NCBI GenBank assembly: GCA_023266575.1
Contig: JAHFPV010000016.1
Location: 1-64,000 of the forward strand
Length of the DNA stretch: 64,000 bases
Direction: 5' to 3'
Source of the DNA: Sphingobium sp.
Lineage (GTDB): Bacteria; Pseudomonadota; Alphaproteobacteria; Sphingomonadales; Sphingomonadaceae
Shown: one piece after another, positions 8,433-15,810 of the stretch
Layout of the letters: each line of letters begins with the position of its first letter
Position numbering within the stretch: the stretch's first letter is position 1
Made by a program: the position numbers and the translations under genes
The notes under the pieces: model-generated
Told to the model about the DNA's origin: nothing
The model's input: the letters and a program-made list of their open reading frames with translations, nothing else
The model's database searches: none

Positions 8433-9137
8433 TCAACCTTCTGCAGCATAGTTTGAGGGAAAGAGCGCGCGCAGCGTTTGCTCGTCGAACTCGCGCTTGA
8501 ATTCGTGATCGCTCCCAACATCGCGAGCACGCCACGCCGCCTGCCGCGCATTGACCAGCCGATGCCAGCGGGCCAAATCGGGATAGCGACTGAGGGGCTC
8601 GTCGAATTCGGGGAAGACGAAGCCGGCGCGTTCGATCCATCCCCAGGCCGCCATATCCGCGACCGTGTAGGTCTCGCCGACTATGTACGTCCGATCGCGC
8701 AGGTGATCGTCGAGAACCTGGTAATGGCGCTCGGCTTCGCGCCGATAGCGGTTGAGCGCATAGTCCAGACCCGCTGGCGCGGCGCGCTGGAAATGAACCG
8801 CCTGGCCGGAAAACGGTCCAAGGCCCGACGCCACGAAAAACAGCCAAGAGAGCAATTGCCCTCGATCCTCGGGTGATCCAAGAAATTGACCGTGCTTTTC
8901 TGCGAGATAGAGTAGGATCGCGGTCGAATCGAAGACCGCCGTCGGAACTCCGCCGGGGCCTTCGGTGTCGACGATCGCCGGGACTTTCCCGTTCGGATTG
9001 ATTGCGAGAAAGGAGGGCGCGCACTGTTCGCCCTTAAAGGTATCGACCGGCACAAGCTCATAGCCGATGCCGAGCTCTTCGAGCAGCAGGGCGACCTTCA
9101 AGGGGTTCGGGGTCGGGTGAAAATAGAAGCGGATCAT
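8433..9137 (-). CDS. Glutathione S-transferase family protein
   Basis: Start at 9137 (MIRFYFHPTPNPLKVALLLEE). The N-terminal thioredoxin-like domain holds the glutathione-binding NPNGKVPAIVD and DSTAILLYLAEK motifs; the C-terminal helical domain follows with TVADMAAWGWIERAGF. About 234 residues, similar to YghU/YfcG-type GSTs, which act on disulfides or peroxides. Begins about 30 bases after bufC1 and is likely co-transcribed with it. Confidence 0.88.
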   Translation of the reverse strand: MIRFYFHPTPNPLKVALLLEELGIGYELVPVDTFKGEQCAPSFLAINPNGKVPAIVDTEGPGGVPTAVFDSTAILLYLAEKHGQFLGSPEDRGQLLSWLFFVASGLGPFSGQAVHFQRAAPAGLDYALNRYRREAERHYQVLDDHLRDRTYIVGETYTVADMAAWGWIERAGFVFPEFDEPLSRYPDLARWHRLVNARQAAWRARDVGSDHEFKREFDEQTLRALFPSNYAAEG

Positions 9138-9165
9138 CTCGGTTTGGTCCTCATGCAAAACAGTC

Positions 9166-9912
9166 TCACCGGACGTCTGCGATCATCTGGTCTTGCACCC
9201 AGGACGCGAGATAGCGGCCGGCGGCATCGACCGCCGTTTCGACGCCGATTTCTTCGGACAGGCGGTCGCACAGGCGAGCAAAGCTCATGCCCGACGATGC
9301 GAGCTGGATCGCGCCCATCTCAGCGGTCTCGATCGAGGCGAAATGCGGTTGAAGACCGACGCGCCAAACACGCACCCAACCCGGCTCGGGCAGCAACTCG
9401 GCTGCCGGAACTTCCTCTTCGGCGGCGATCGCGTTCCAGATCGCGCCACAGTTGGTCTTGACGGGCAGCAACGTGAGCGTCGGCACGAATGCGATCACCG
9501 CCTCATCCCAATCGACCGCTGCGAGCTGTTGCCGGTCGAAGGCCGGTGCGTCGGGGCCGTCGAACGCGCGCCGCAAAGCCCAGTCGAGCGCGGCGATTTC
9601 GGCGACCTCAGGATCGTCCGGGTAAAGGTCGGCCATTGTCTCCGAGAATTTGACGCCGTAGTCGGCGAGCGTCCAGCTATGCGGCGGGTGGGCGGCGATA
9701 TGCCGGCGCGCAGCCGCTTCGAACGCCTCGTCTCCGAGCCACGCCCACAGGCGTTCGTAACTGTCTTTGAGGCACTCTACGAGCTGGCCACCATAGGCGT
9801 TGTGATAGACGGCAAGGCCCGGCCCACTGGACCCGCCAACGGCAACCGGAATGTCGCTCGGTTCATCCAACAGGAATCCCAGGAAATCGCGTTGAAGGTC
9901 GAGAAGCGTCAT
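9166..9912 (-). CDS. bufC: BufC-type DUF2063 partner protein (copy 1)
   Basis: Start at 9912 overlaps the bufB1 stop (ATGA). The N-terminal DUF2063 domain (TLLDLQRDFLGFLL, then LAVYHNAYGGQLVECLKDSYERLWAWLGDEAF) matches the family that partners MNIO enzymes, as MbnC does in methanobactin and BufC in bufferin biosynthesis. It is thought to recognise the precursor peptide and activate the DUF692 enzyme. About 248 residues. No BufA-type precursor is adjacent, unlike the two other copies in this window. Confidence 0.85.
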   Translation of the reverse strand: MTLLDLQRDFLGFLLDEPSDIPVAVGGSSGPGLAVYHNAYGGQLVECLKDSYERLWAWLGDEAFEAAARRHIAAHPPHSWTLADYGVKFSETMADLYPDDPEVAEIAALDWALRRAFDGPDAPAFDRQQLAAVDWDEAVIAFVPTLTLLPVKTNCGAIWNAIAAEEEVPAAELLPEPGWVRVWRVGLQPHFASIETAEMGAIQLASSGMSFARLCDRLSEEIGVETAVDAAGRYLASWVQDQMIADVR

Positions 9913-10751
9913 GCCGCGGCCGCCGTGACGTCGCCTGCGATGCGGCGCGCAACATCCAGCTCGTCCAACATATCCTGAAGCGGAGGAATGTTGTCGTCGC
10001 GCTCGATCATAGTGGCGACGCGTCCGAGACGAGGATAAATCCGGGCGAACAGATCCCAAACTGGATCGGGAACAGGCTCGTCGTGCGTATCGATTAGCCG
10101 GCCTTGCCCCTGGCTGTGGCCCGCGAGGTGGATTTGCCGAACACGGTCCGCCGGCACGCCCGCCAGATAATCATAGGGGTCAAAGCCGTTGTTCGTTCCG
10201 CTCACATAGATGTTGTTGACGTCGAGTAGCAGGTAGCAGCCCGTCCGTTTCGTCATCTCGGCAAGGAAGGCCCATTCGGTCATCTGGTCGTCGGCGAAGG
10301 TCAGATAGGTCGAGGGGTTTTCGAGGACCAGCGGACGTTCGAGCGCATCCTGGACATGCTCGATGTTCGCGCAAACGGTGTTGAGTGCTTCCTCGGTGAA
10401 GGGCAGCGGGAGCAGGTCATGGGAATTGACCTCCCCAACGCGCGACCAGCTCAGATGATCGGAGACCCATAATGGCTGGATTCGATCAGCCAGCGCTTTC
10501 AGGCGCGCAAGATAGTCGGAACGGATGCCGTCAGCCGAACCGATCGACATTGAAACGCCATGCATCGCAACGGGCCAGCGATCGCGCACCTCATCGAGAA
10601 CGTGGATCGGGCGCCCGCCGGCCCCCATGAAATTCTCGGAGATGATCTCGATGAAATCGACAGGAACGGCCTCGGTCAGATAATTCTGGAAGTGTGGAAT
10701 CCGCAGGCCGAGCCCGAAGCCGTGAAATGGCGCGATTGTTTCTTCCGGCAC
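9909..10751 (-). CDS. bufB: BufB-type DUF692 multinuclear iron oxidase (MNIO), copy 1
   Basis: 280 residues beginning with GTG at 10751, with a GGAG seven bases upstream. DUF692 TIM-barrel signatures are clear: GFGLGLRIPHFQNYL, DFIEIISENFMG, VAMHGVSMSIGS, WVSDHLSW, LENPSTYL, LLLDVNNIYVSGTNNGFDP, HLAGHSQG and MIERDDNIPP. MNIO enzymes use an iron cluster to modify cysteines in ribosomal peptides, giving copper-binding groups. This is the first gene of an operon continuing to bufC, GST, SDR, DLH and DUF1330. The lack of a neighbouring precursor means it may act on a peptide encoded elsewhere in the island. Confidence 0.9.
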   Translation of the reverse strand: MPEETIAPFHGFGLGLRIPHFQNYLTEAVPVDFIEIISENFMGAGGRPIHVLDEVRDRWPVAMHGVSMSIGSADGIRSDYLARLKALADRIQPLWVSDHLSWSRVGEVNSHDLLPLPFTEEALNTVCANIEHVQDALERPLVLENPSTYLTFADDQMTEWAFLAEMTKRTGCYLLLDVNNIYVSGTNNGFDPYDYLAGVPADRVRQIHLAGHSQGQGRLIDTHDEPVPDPVWDLFARIYPRLGRVATMIERDDNIPPLQDMLDELDVARRIAGDVTAAAA

Positions 10752-10816
10752 AGACTTACTCCGATCGGTGTGCCGGGCCCGGACGGAACGGAGGGACAGC
10801 CCGGCACATGACGGAA

Positions 10817-10842
10817 TACGAGTGGTAGCGTCTGGCGGTTAC
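10817..10842 (-). promoter_or_regulatory. SigF-type promoter for bufB1 operon (near match)
   Basis: Minus strand: GTAACC, 16 bases, CGTA. One base differs from the CGAA -10. Positioned about 66 bases before the bufB1 GTG. Probably drives the six-gene bufB1 to DUF1330 operon. Confidence 0.6.
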
Positions 10843-10904
10843 ACCTGCTCCGAAAGTTTCGCGCCGCAATGCGATTGGGGTGGGCGCGAGACGGGCCCGC
10901 CGCC

Positions 10905-11552
10905 TTACCAGCGTAAGAGCCGTGGTCCGACGGCGGCGCCGACCAACGTCGCTGCGGCAAGGCCGAGCGAGTACCATAGCAGCACGAAGCCAGGCGATGT
11001 CTCGGCGCAGTGTAGAGCGTAGATGGAAGCGCCAGTGGCGCCAGCAACCAATCCCGCAGCTGCGCCAGCGGCCTCAAGCCTCGTCGGAGCAAGGTGGGCC
11101 ATCGCCCGCACCAGCCCAACGAACACCGGCACCGATAACAACATCACATAGAGCGGGCACTGAAACCAACTCGAGCCCATCCAGAAGGAGGCAGTATTTC
11201 CGTCGGGGGCGATGGCCAGCTGGATGGACGTGACCAATGCCAACAGAGCGATGGGTGGCCACAAGAGTCGCGTCCAGTGAAGGTCGCGAGCGCCAGGCCG
11301 GCTCAATCGTTCGAGAGCGAAAAAGCCGAGCGACGCGATCGAGGCGGTGTAGAGCAGCTTCATCCAGAAGCCCATTGTCACGGCCGCTACGGACAAATCG
11401 CTACGCACGGCCAGCGAAGGCCAGAACAAGACCAGCACCATCGCGACGGCCGCACCCCGAATTAAACCCCGGCGCAAAAGGGCGCGCGGACCATGCAGGG
11501 GCACGGGCTGCAAATTCCTGGAAAGCTCCACAATCAACACTTCGGTATTCAT
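10905..11552 (-). CDS. nrsF: NrsF-type anti-sigma factor (DUF1109), complete copy
   Basis: About 215 residues, full length for the family, with roughly six hydrophobic segments (for example AAVAMVLVLFWPSL, MLLSVPVFVGLVRAMAHLAP and the C-terminal GLAAATLVGAAVGPRLL). NrsF proteins hold SigF-type ECF sigma factors inactive at the inner membrane until metal stress, probably via conserved cysteines (SWFQCPLY and ALHCAETSPG here). No sigma factor gene adjoins it; the only one in the window is at 21952-22488. It has an exact SigF-type promoter, which would give negative feedback. Confidence 0.82.
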   Translation of the reverse strand: MNTEVLIVELSRNLQPVPLHGPRALLRRGLIRGAAVAMVLVLFWPSLAVRSDLSVAAVTMGFWMKLLYTASIASLGFFALERLSRPGARDLHWTRLLWPPIALLALVTSIQLAIAPDGNTASFWMGSSWFQCPLYVMLLSVPVFVGLVRAMAHLAPTRLEAAGAAAGLVAGATGASIYALHCAETSPGFVLLWYSLGLAAATLVGAAVGPRLLRW

Positions 11553-11555
11553 CAA

Positions 11556-11874
11556 ATGCTCCGTCGAACACTCGGTCGACGGGCCTCCACGCCGCGAGTC
11601 TTGACTCTACATTCGGAACCGCGAGGCAATCGGTTACGCTGGGGTCGGTCCGGGACTGACGTGCATCCAAGAGGCAACGGAGGATGTTCGCGAGAAAAAT
11701 CCCGACAGAGTGGTGGAGAGGGTTACACCTGACGTCCGCCGAACGCCTTCGCGCGAACTTTTGGCGCCGGTCATGGCCCGTTATTGGTTCGGGAGAGGGC
11801 GGTGGCCGTGCCACCGCCTTGAAATGGCATGTTGCCGTCTCCTCAAGTTCGCCTCTCGTCAAGCCGCAGCCTGG
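11556..11874. other. Intergenic region with nrsF promoter, no gene
   Basis: About 320 bases with no convincing coding frame. It holds the exact SigF-type promoter at 11612-11637 and a second GTAACC (minus strand, 11721-11726) that lacks a matching -10. No trace of a sigma factor gene was found here, although an ECF gene would normally precede nrsF. Confidence 0.6.
11612..11637 (-). promoter_or_regulatory. SigF-type promoter for the complete nrsF
   Basis: Minus strand: GTAACC, 16 bases, CGAA, an exact match, about 60 bases before the nrsF ATG. Implies the anti-sigma is itself under control of the sigma factor it is predicted to bind. Confidence 0.78.
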
Positions 11875-12360
11875 TTAGGCGACGCTTGATCCCTTCCGCT
11901 GGACCGAGTTTACGAACAAGACGAGGGATGCAGCCAGAAGAACGGCGTCTTTCAATAGAAATTGGCCGGGCGCCGCCGAGATTGCGGGAAAACCGCCGGC
12001 GGTTTGCTCAGCCACGCCGGGCGTGCTCACGAAGAACGTCAGCGTTATGGCGTAGGTCGCAATCGACATCGCCGCGCCGAGTGCTGAAAAAGTGGGATGG
12101 AAAGCTCCAGCAACAAGGGCACACGCCGTCGCAAGTTCGATCACGCCAATGGCATAGCTCTGCCCCTGGATGCCGAGCATGTTGAGCCAGTGCATGATGG
12201 GGCTGTTGTCGATGAACGGTGCGATTCCGTTTGCCTCATAGGCGGTGAATTTCATTCCGCCAAACCAGAGGAAGACAATGACCAATGCCCAGCGCAGGAG
12301 GGCGAGGTCACTCCGGCCATGCTCCGCGACCCGAAAGCCGTAGTCGTCGAAAATTTTCAT
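11875..12360 (-). CDS. DUF417 (YkgB/RclC-like) membrane protein
   Basis: 161 residues with about four transmembrane segments. The N-terminal LLRWALVIVFLWFGGMKFTAYEA, the central IGVIELATACALVAGAF and the C-terminal PGQFLLKDAVLLAASL are typical of DUF417, related to DoxX. The E. coli relative RclC belongs to a reactive-chlorine resistance operon. It is divergent from a MarR regulator whose twin operators lie in the shared intergenic region, so it is probably a target of that regulator. No SigF-type promoter precedes it. Confidence 0.85.
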   Translation of the reverse strand: MKIFDDYGFRVAEHGRSDLALLRWALVIVFLWFGGMKFTAYEANGIAPFIDNSPIMHWLNMLGIQGQSYAIGVIELATACALVAGAFHPTFSALGAAMSIATYAITLTFFVSTPGVAEQTAGGFPAISAAPGQFLLKDAVLLAASLVLFVNSVQRKGSSVA

Positions 12361-12528
12361 ATTTCAGTCCTTTCTTTATGCGAATTGGAAAGTGCTTGGT
12401 GTGATTTCGCGTCCCCACTGCGCCGTGGGTGTCCAGCTTCAATTGATCGATCCCGCTCGTCGCGGCGCTCGAATGAGGAGCGCGGTGGAATTGAGCGATC
12501 TCGTGCGTTCATGCTCCGGTACGTGAAT

Positions 12529-12547
12529 TATATGCGCCGCGCATATA
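12529..12547. promoter_or_regulatory. MarR operator, distal palindrome
   Basis: Perfect 19-base palindrome TATATGCGC-C-GCGCATATA. Identical to a second copy 38 bases downstream, upstream of the MarR gene. The spacing (centre to centre ~3.6 helical turns) is compatible with two dimers on related faces. Confidence 0.75.
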
Positions 12548-12566
12548 TTGCAGATTGAGGCTTGTC

Positions 12567-12585
12567 TATATGCGCCGCGCATATA
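12567..12585. promoter_or_regulatory. MarR operator, proximal palindrome
   Basis: Second perfect copy of the TATATGCGC-C-GCGCATATA palindrome, extended by one matching base on each side. It ends one base before the first possible ATG (12587) of the MarR gene, so bound repressor would block its own transcription or initiation. Confidence 0.78.
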
Positions 12586-12595
12586 GATGTGGGCG

Positions 12596-13123
12596 ATGCA
12601 TACGAACCGTGACAGGAACACGATCGGGGCCTTCGCCTTGATGATCGGTGACGAAATTGCCCGTGCAGTCGCGTCCAAGGCACCCGAGGCCGGCCCGATG
12701 GCCGCGGCGCTGGCTCTTTTGGATCACGAACCGGGCCTTTCGATCAGGACGCTCTCCGCTGGTGTCGGACTGTCTCATGCAGGCACTGTTCGACTCGTCG
12801 ATCGACTCGTCTCCGAAGGGCTGATCGAAAGACGGGGGCATGCCGACGACGGTCGCGCCGTTTCGCTCTATCTAACCCCAACGGGGCAGCAGGCCTGCGC
12901 CGCCGTTCTTGAAGCGAGGGGCGAAGTCTTGGCGTCCAGCCTTGACGTTCTGAGCGCAGATGAGATCGCTATATTGGCGGAATTGTCTCAGCGTGTCCTC
13001 CGCTCCCGTCTGCGCGATTCAGACCATTCATATCGCATCTGCCGCCTGTGCCAGCACGATGCTTGCACCAACTGTCCGATCGACGCCGAATTGAAGGAAC
13101 GGGTTGAAGGGAGCGCTGGCTGA
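12596..13123 (+). CDS. MarR-family transcriptional regulator
   Basis: About 175 residues from the ATG at 12596 (an ATG at 12587 is also in frame). Winged-helix core: HEPGLSIRTLSAGVGLSHAG, VRLVDRLVSEGLIERRG, DDGRAVSLYLTPTG. The C-terminus is unusual for MarR in carrying a cysteine cluster (ICRLCQHDACTNC), which could sense oxidants or metal. The two identical palindromes directly upstream are the likely operators, shared with the divergent DUF417 gene. Confidence 0.88.
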   Translation: MHTNRDRNTIGAFALMIGDEIARAVASKAPEAGPMAAALALLDHEPGLSIRTLSAGVGLSHAGTVRLVDRLVSEGLIERRGHADDGRAVSLYLTPTGQQACAAVLEARGEVLASSLDVLSADEIAILAELSQRVLRSRLRDSDHSYRICRLCQHDACTNCPIDAELKERVEGSAG

Positions 13124-13196
13124 TTCTTCACCAGGCGTCGGGACTGTGGGGCAGCAGATTGATTTAAGGAAATCACAGAGGCGGGCGTGACTTCCT

Positions 13197-13222
13197 GTAA
13201 CCCCCGATTGCTTATGGGCGAA
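13197..13222 (+). promoter_or_regulatory. SigF-type promoter for nitrilase gene
   Basis: GTAACC, 16-base spacer, CGAA: exact match, about 105 bases before the GTG start. The leader downstream contains a strong hairpin. Confidence 0.78.
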
Positions 13223-13263
13223 TGAACCAATGCGCCGTGTAAAAAGAGTCAAGAAGGCGGCGC

Positions 13264-13307
13264 TGTGTGGCGGGAGATGCCCCCCCGCTTCCCGCCACAC
13301 ACATTTT
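13264..13307 (+). promoter_or_regulatory. Terminator-like hairpin in the nitrilase mRNA leader
   Basis: Twelve-base perfect stem (TGTGTGGCGGGA with TCCCGCCACACA) around a C-rich loop, followed by CATTTTT. It lies between the SigF-type promoter and the start codon, so it would act as an intrinsic terminator/attenuator or cap the leader. Confidence 0.5.
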
Positions 13308-13326
13308 TCCGGACGGGAGCGACGCG

Positions 13327-14292
13327 GTGACGGATTTCTCTATCTCGATCGTCCAGGCTCCGCCCGTCTTCCTCAATCTTGCGGCCAGCATGGACCGCGC
13401 CGAGGTGTTGATACGTGATGCGGCCCGAAGCGGTGCTGCTATTGTCGTGTTCCCGGAAGCCTGGTTACCCGGCTATCCCGTTTGGCTGGATGAGAGCGCT
13501 GGCGCGGCGCTTTGGGGACATCGCCCGGCGGAGTCATTGTTTCGAATATTGTTTGCGAATTGCCCGGATTTGGAGGGGCCAGAAATCGCGCGGCTTGCCG
13601 ACCTCTCCGCTGAGCTTTCGGTCGAGATCGTGATGGGCATTCAGGAGCGACGCGGCTCAAGCATCTACAATAGTGTCGTTCGCACAACCCCGAGCGGGTG
13701 GCGTGATATCCACCGCAAGATCATGCCGACGCATAACGAGCGGCTGATTTGGGCGGCCGCTGACGGCAGCACCTTGAGGCCTTGGCCAGGAACGCACGGA
13801 CCTGTCGGTGCGCTTATCTGCTGGGAGCATTGGATGCCGCTCGCCAGAGCGGCGCGGCATCAACATGGGGAGGTGTTGCATTTCGCTTTGTGGCCCGCCG
13901 TCACGGAACTCCACCTCCTCGCGAGCCGTCACTATGCCTTCGAAGGCCAATGCTATGTCGCGGCCGCGGGCACGGTTTTGACCAGGGACGATGTGCTCGA
14001 CGGGTTTGATAGCCTCGACATTGCGGAACCCGACGCGCGTTCAATATTGGAGGCGATCCCCGCGGAGCGCGAACTGCTGAAATCGGGGGGTAGCGCCATC
14101 ATCGGCCCGGATACCTCGATCATCGTGGTTGCGGCCAGCGGCGATCCTTCCACGCTCAGCGCCACGATCGATCCGGGTAGGCTCGCCGAGGGGCGCCTCT
14201 ATCTCGATACCGCTGGCCATTATTCGAGGCCCGATATCTTCGAACTGCATGTCGATGCACGAGAACGCTCGGGCGTGCGGTTCACTAACTGA
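13327..14292 (+). CDS. Nitrilase / carbon-nitrogen hydrolase
   Basis: GTG start at 13327 with GGGAG upstream; an in-frame start at 13267 falls inside the leader hairpin. 321 residues. The catalytic triad is visible: Glu in VVFPEAWLPGYP, Lys in HRKIMPTHNER, Cys in ALICWEHWMPLAR. The WEHWMPL pattern is that of true nitrilases acting on nitriles (plant/bacterial nitrilase branch) rather than amidases. First gene after a SigF-type promoter. Detoxification of nitriles or a metal-cyanide link is inference only. Confidence 0.9.
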   Translation: MTDFSISIVQAPPVFLNLAASMDRAEVLIRDAARSGAAIVVFPEAWLPGYPVWLDESAGAALWGHRPAESLFRILFANCPDLEGPEIARLADLSAELSVEIVMGIQERRGSSIYNSVVRTTPSGWRDIHRKIMPTHNERLIWAAADGSTLRPWPGTHGPVGALICWEHWMPLARAARHQHGEVLHFALWPAVTELHLLASRHYAFEGQCYVAAAGTVLTRDDVLDGFDSLDIAEPDARSILEAIPAERELLKSGGSAIIGPDTSIIVVAASGDPSTLSATIDPGRLAEGRLYLDTAGHYSRPDIFELHVDARERSGVRFTN

Positions 14293-14415
14293 GACAGTCG
14301 TCCGCGATCGAGTGGTGGAACGGGCGCTGTCGATCGCGGCTGCGTTCTTTACACGCGCTGCCCGCTGCTTTGTTGCGGATTACGCGCTCCAAGGGAGTTT
14401 CTTGGTCGGCGAACT

Positions 14416-14441
14416 GTAACCACCGCGCCGATGGCGGCGAA
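14416..14441 (+). promoter_or_regulatory. SigF-type promoter for small membrane protein and DUF1223
   Basis: GTAACC, 16-base spacer, CGAA: exact match. The likely transcript start near 14448 excludes the in-frame ATG at 14431 and supports a start at 14461 or 14482 for the small protein. Confidence 0.78.
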
Positions 14442-14460
14442 TTCCCAATCATCAAGCAAC

Positions 14461-14619
14461 ATGTCCGAGAGGAACGAAATCGTGCGGACCAATACCACCC
14501 AGGCGGCATTTTCCGGCGCGCTCCCGGTCATCGGCTCCGGCGTGGCGCTCATCGCCATGCTCACTATCGGCACGATCACAATCGCAGGCGCCATAATGGG
14601 CGCGATGCCGGGCTACTGA
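14461..14619 (+). CDS. Small single-span membrane protein, unknown
   Basis: 52 residues from the ATG at 14461, or 45 from a GTG at 14482 that has AGAGGA nine bases upstream. A hydrophilic N-terminus with Thr/Asn/Gln is followed by one long hydrophobic, glycine-rich stretch (VIGSGVALIAMLTIGTITIA). I do not recognise a family. It lies directly behind an exact SigF-type promoter and eleven bases before the DUF1223 gene, so it is likely expressed with it. Confidence 0.5.
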   Translation: MSERNEIVRTNTTQAAFSGALPVIGSGVALIAMLTIGTITIAGAIMGAMPGY

Positions 14620-14630
14620 AAGGAACCGTG

Positions 14631-15353
14631 ATGCGCGCTCCAGCGCTGATTCTCGGCGTGCTCGCCTTTGGCGCGGGCGTCATGGGCTTGATCGAGTCCG
14701 GTCGCGGGGATGCTCAGGCGGTTCCAGCGCGGCGCGGCGGTCCCGTTCTGGTCGAACTCTATCAGAGCCAGGGTTGTTCGAGTTGCCCACCGGCCAACGC
14801 CAACGTGAATGCTCTGGCCGACCGCCCCGATGTCGTGGCTCTGTCGTTCGGTGTCACCTACTGGGACTATCTCGGCTGGCGCGACAGTTTTGCAACGCCG
14901 CAATTCACGCAGCGCCAGTGGGATTATTCACGCTACAACCGTCTTGGCAATGTTGCGACACCTCAGGTCTGGATCAATGGCACGAAGACGATCGTCGGCA
15001 ACAGCCGAAGCGAACTCGACGCATCGATCCGCACAGCGCGCAGCGACGGACCTCCGCTCGCCATCGCGAACGGCAAGGCTAGTGTTGGCGCCGGCCGCGC
15101 GCCGGCCGGCGGTGCGGATGTCTGGATCGCCAACTATGACCCGCGAACGGTTCAGGTTCCGATTAGGGCCGGTGAGAATGGAGGTCGGACCCTCCCGCAT
15201 CGCAACATCGTTCGTCGGCTGGTGAGGATCGGGCACTGGGATGGTAGAGCGATCAGCTTCGCTCTTCCCCCAGCCGCCCCCGGTTTGGCTACAGCCATCT
15301 TCCTGCAAGCGGGTCGGGGTGGTCCGGTGCTGGCCGTAACCAAGGCAAGCTGA
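14631..15353 (+). CDS. DUF1223 thioredoxin-fold protein, exported
   Basis: 240 residues; AAGGAA lies upstream of the ATG. Signal peptide at residues 1-28, then PVLVELYQSQGCSSCPPANA with the CSSC redox pair of DUF1223, and conserved VTYWDYLGWRDSFATP and RYNRLGNVATPQVWINGT. DUF1223 proteins are periplasmic thioredoxin-like proteins of unknown substrate. Its place in the cluster with other Cys-pair proteins (15420, 28080, 33790) suggests maintenance of periplasmic thiols under copper stress (inference). Confidence 0.88.
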   Translation: MRAPALILGVLAFGAGVMGLIESGRGDAQAVPARRGGPVLVELYQSQGCSSCPPANANVNALADRPDVVALSFGVTYWDYLGWRDSFATPQFTQRQWDYSRYNRLGNVATPQVWINGTKTIVGNSRSELDASIRTARSDGPPLAIANGKASVGAGRAPAGGADVWIANYDPRTVQVPIRAGENGGRTLPHRNIVRRLVRIGHWDGRAISFALPPAAPGLATAIFLQAGRGGPVLAVTKAS

Positions 15354-15356
15354 GCT

Positions 15357-15382
15357 GTAACCTCTTCAAGAGTCTGATCGAA
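15357..15382 (+). promoter_or_regulatory. SigF-type promoter for thioredoxin-like gene
   Basis: GTAACC, 16-base spacer, CGAA: exact match. Begins four bases after the DUF1223 gene ends, about 38 bases before the next ATG. Confidence 0.78.
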
Positions 15383-15419
15383 GCTCTCCTCGTCTCCAAT
15401 CAACCATGGAATTGCGATC

Positions 15420-15806
15420 ATGACCTTTCTTCGCGTACTGCCTCTTGCAGCGCTTATCGTTATTGCTGCTCCCGTTCAGGCCCAGCCGGTTCGACCATTC
15501 AGCCTAGCGGCGCTCAAGGCGGCTCAGGCGGCCGGCAAGCCTGTTCTGGTGGACGCCTTTGCGCCTTGGTGCCCAACTTGCCGCGCCCAGGCGCCGACGA
15601 TCGAAAAGCTCGCGAAAGATCCCGCGTACAAGAACCTGATCATCCTTCGCCTCGACTATGACAATCAGGGGGCTGAGAAGAAGTTGCTCGGCATCACCAA
15701 GCAAAGCACGCTGATCGCCTACAAAGGCAACCGGGAAGTCGGCAGGATCGTCGGCATTACGGATCCTGCGCAGCTGAAGGCGTTCGCCGCAAAGCCTCTG
15801 CGCTGA
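15420..15806 (+). CDS. Exported thioredoxin-like protein, CPTC active site
   Basis: 128 residues with a signal peptide (LAALIVIAAPVQAQ) and a thioredoxin fold: KPVLVDAFAPWCPTCRAQAP, then a conserved KQSTLIAYKGNREVGRIVG containing the equivalent of the cis-Pro region. Close in length and layout to the protein at 28080-28469 (WWCPVC). Four bases separate it from the following zincin gene. Likely a periplasmic thiol-disulfide carrier, possibly receiving electrons from the CcdA-type protein at 27209. Confidence 0.85.
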   Translation: MTFLRVLPLAALIVIAAPVQAQPVRPFSLAALKAAQAAGKPVLVDAFAPWCPTCRAQAPTIEKLAKDPAYKNLIILRLDYDNQGAEKKLLGITKQSTLIAYKGNREVGRIVGITDPAQLKAFAAKPLR

Positions 15807-15810
15807 CGCC

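Noticed and set aside
10757-10809. Seventeen-residue frame MCRAVPPFRPGPAHRSE just before bufB copy 1
   Set aside because: It would be a leaderless peptide with one Cys and no signal peptide or bufferin-like core; considered as the missing precursor but not supported.
11721-11726. Another GTAACC (minus strand) upstream of nrsF
   Set aside because: Sixteen bases on, the sequence is CGGG rather than CGAA; the exact site at 11612-11637 is closer to the gene.
11401-11862. Possible sigma factor gene before the orphan nrsF
   Set aside because: The frame has no sigma region 2 or 4 motifs and overlaps nrsF on the same strand in another frame.
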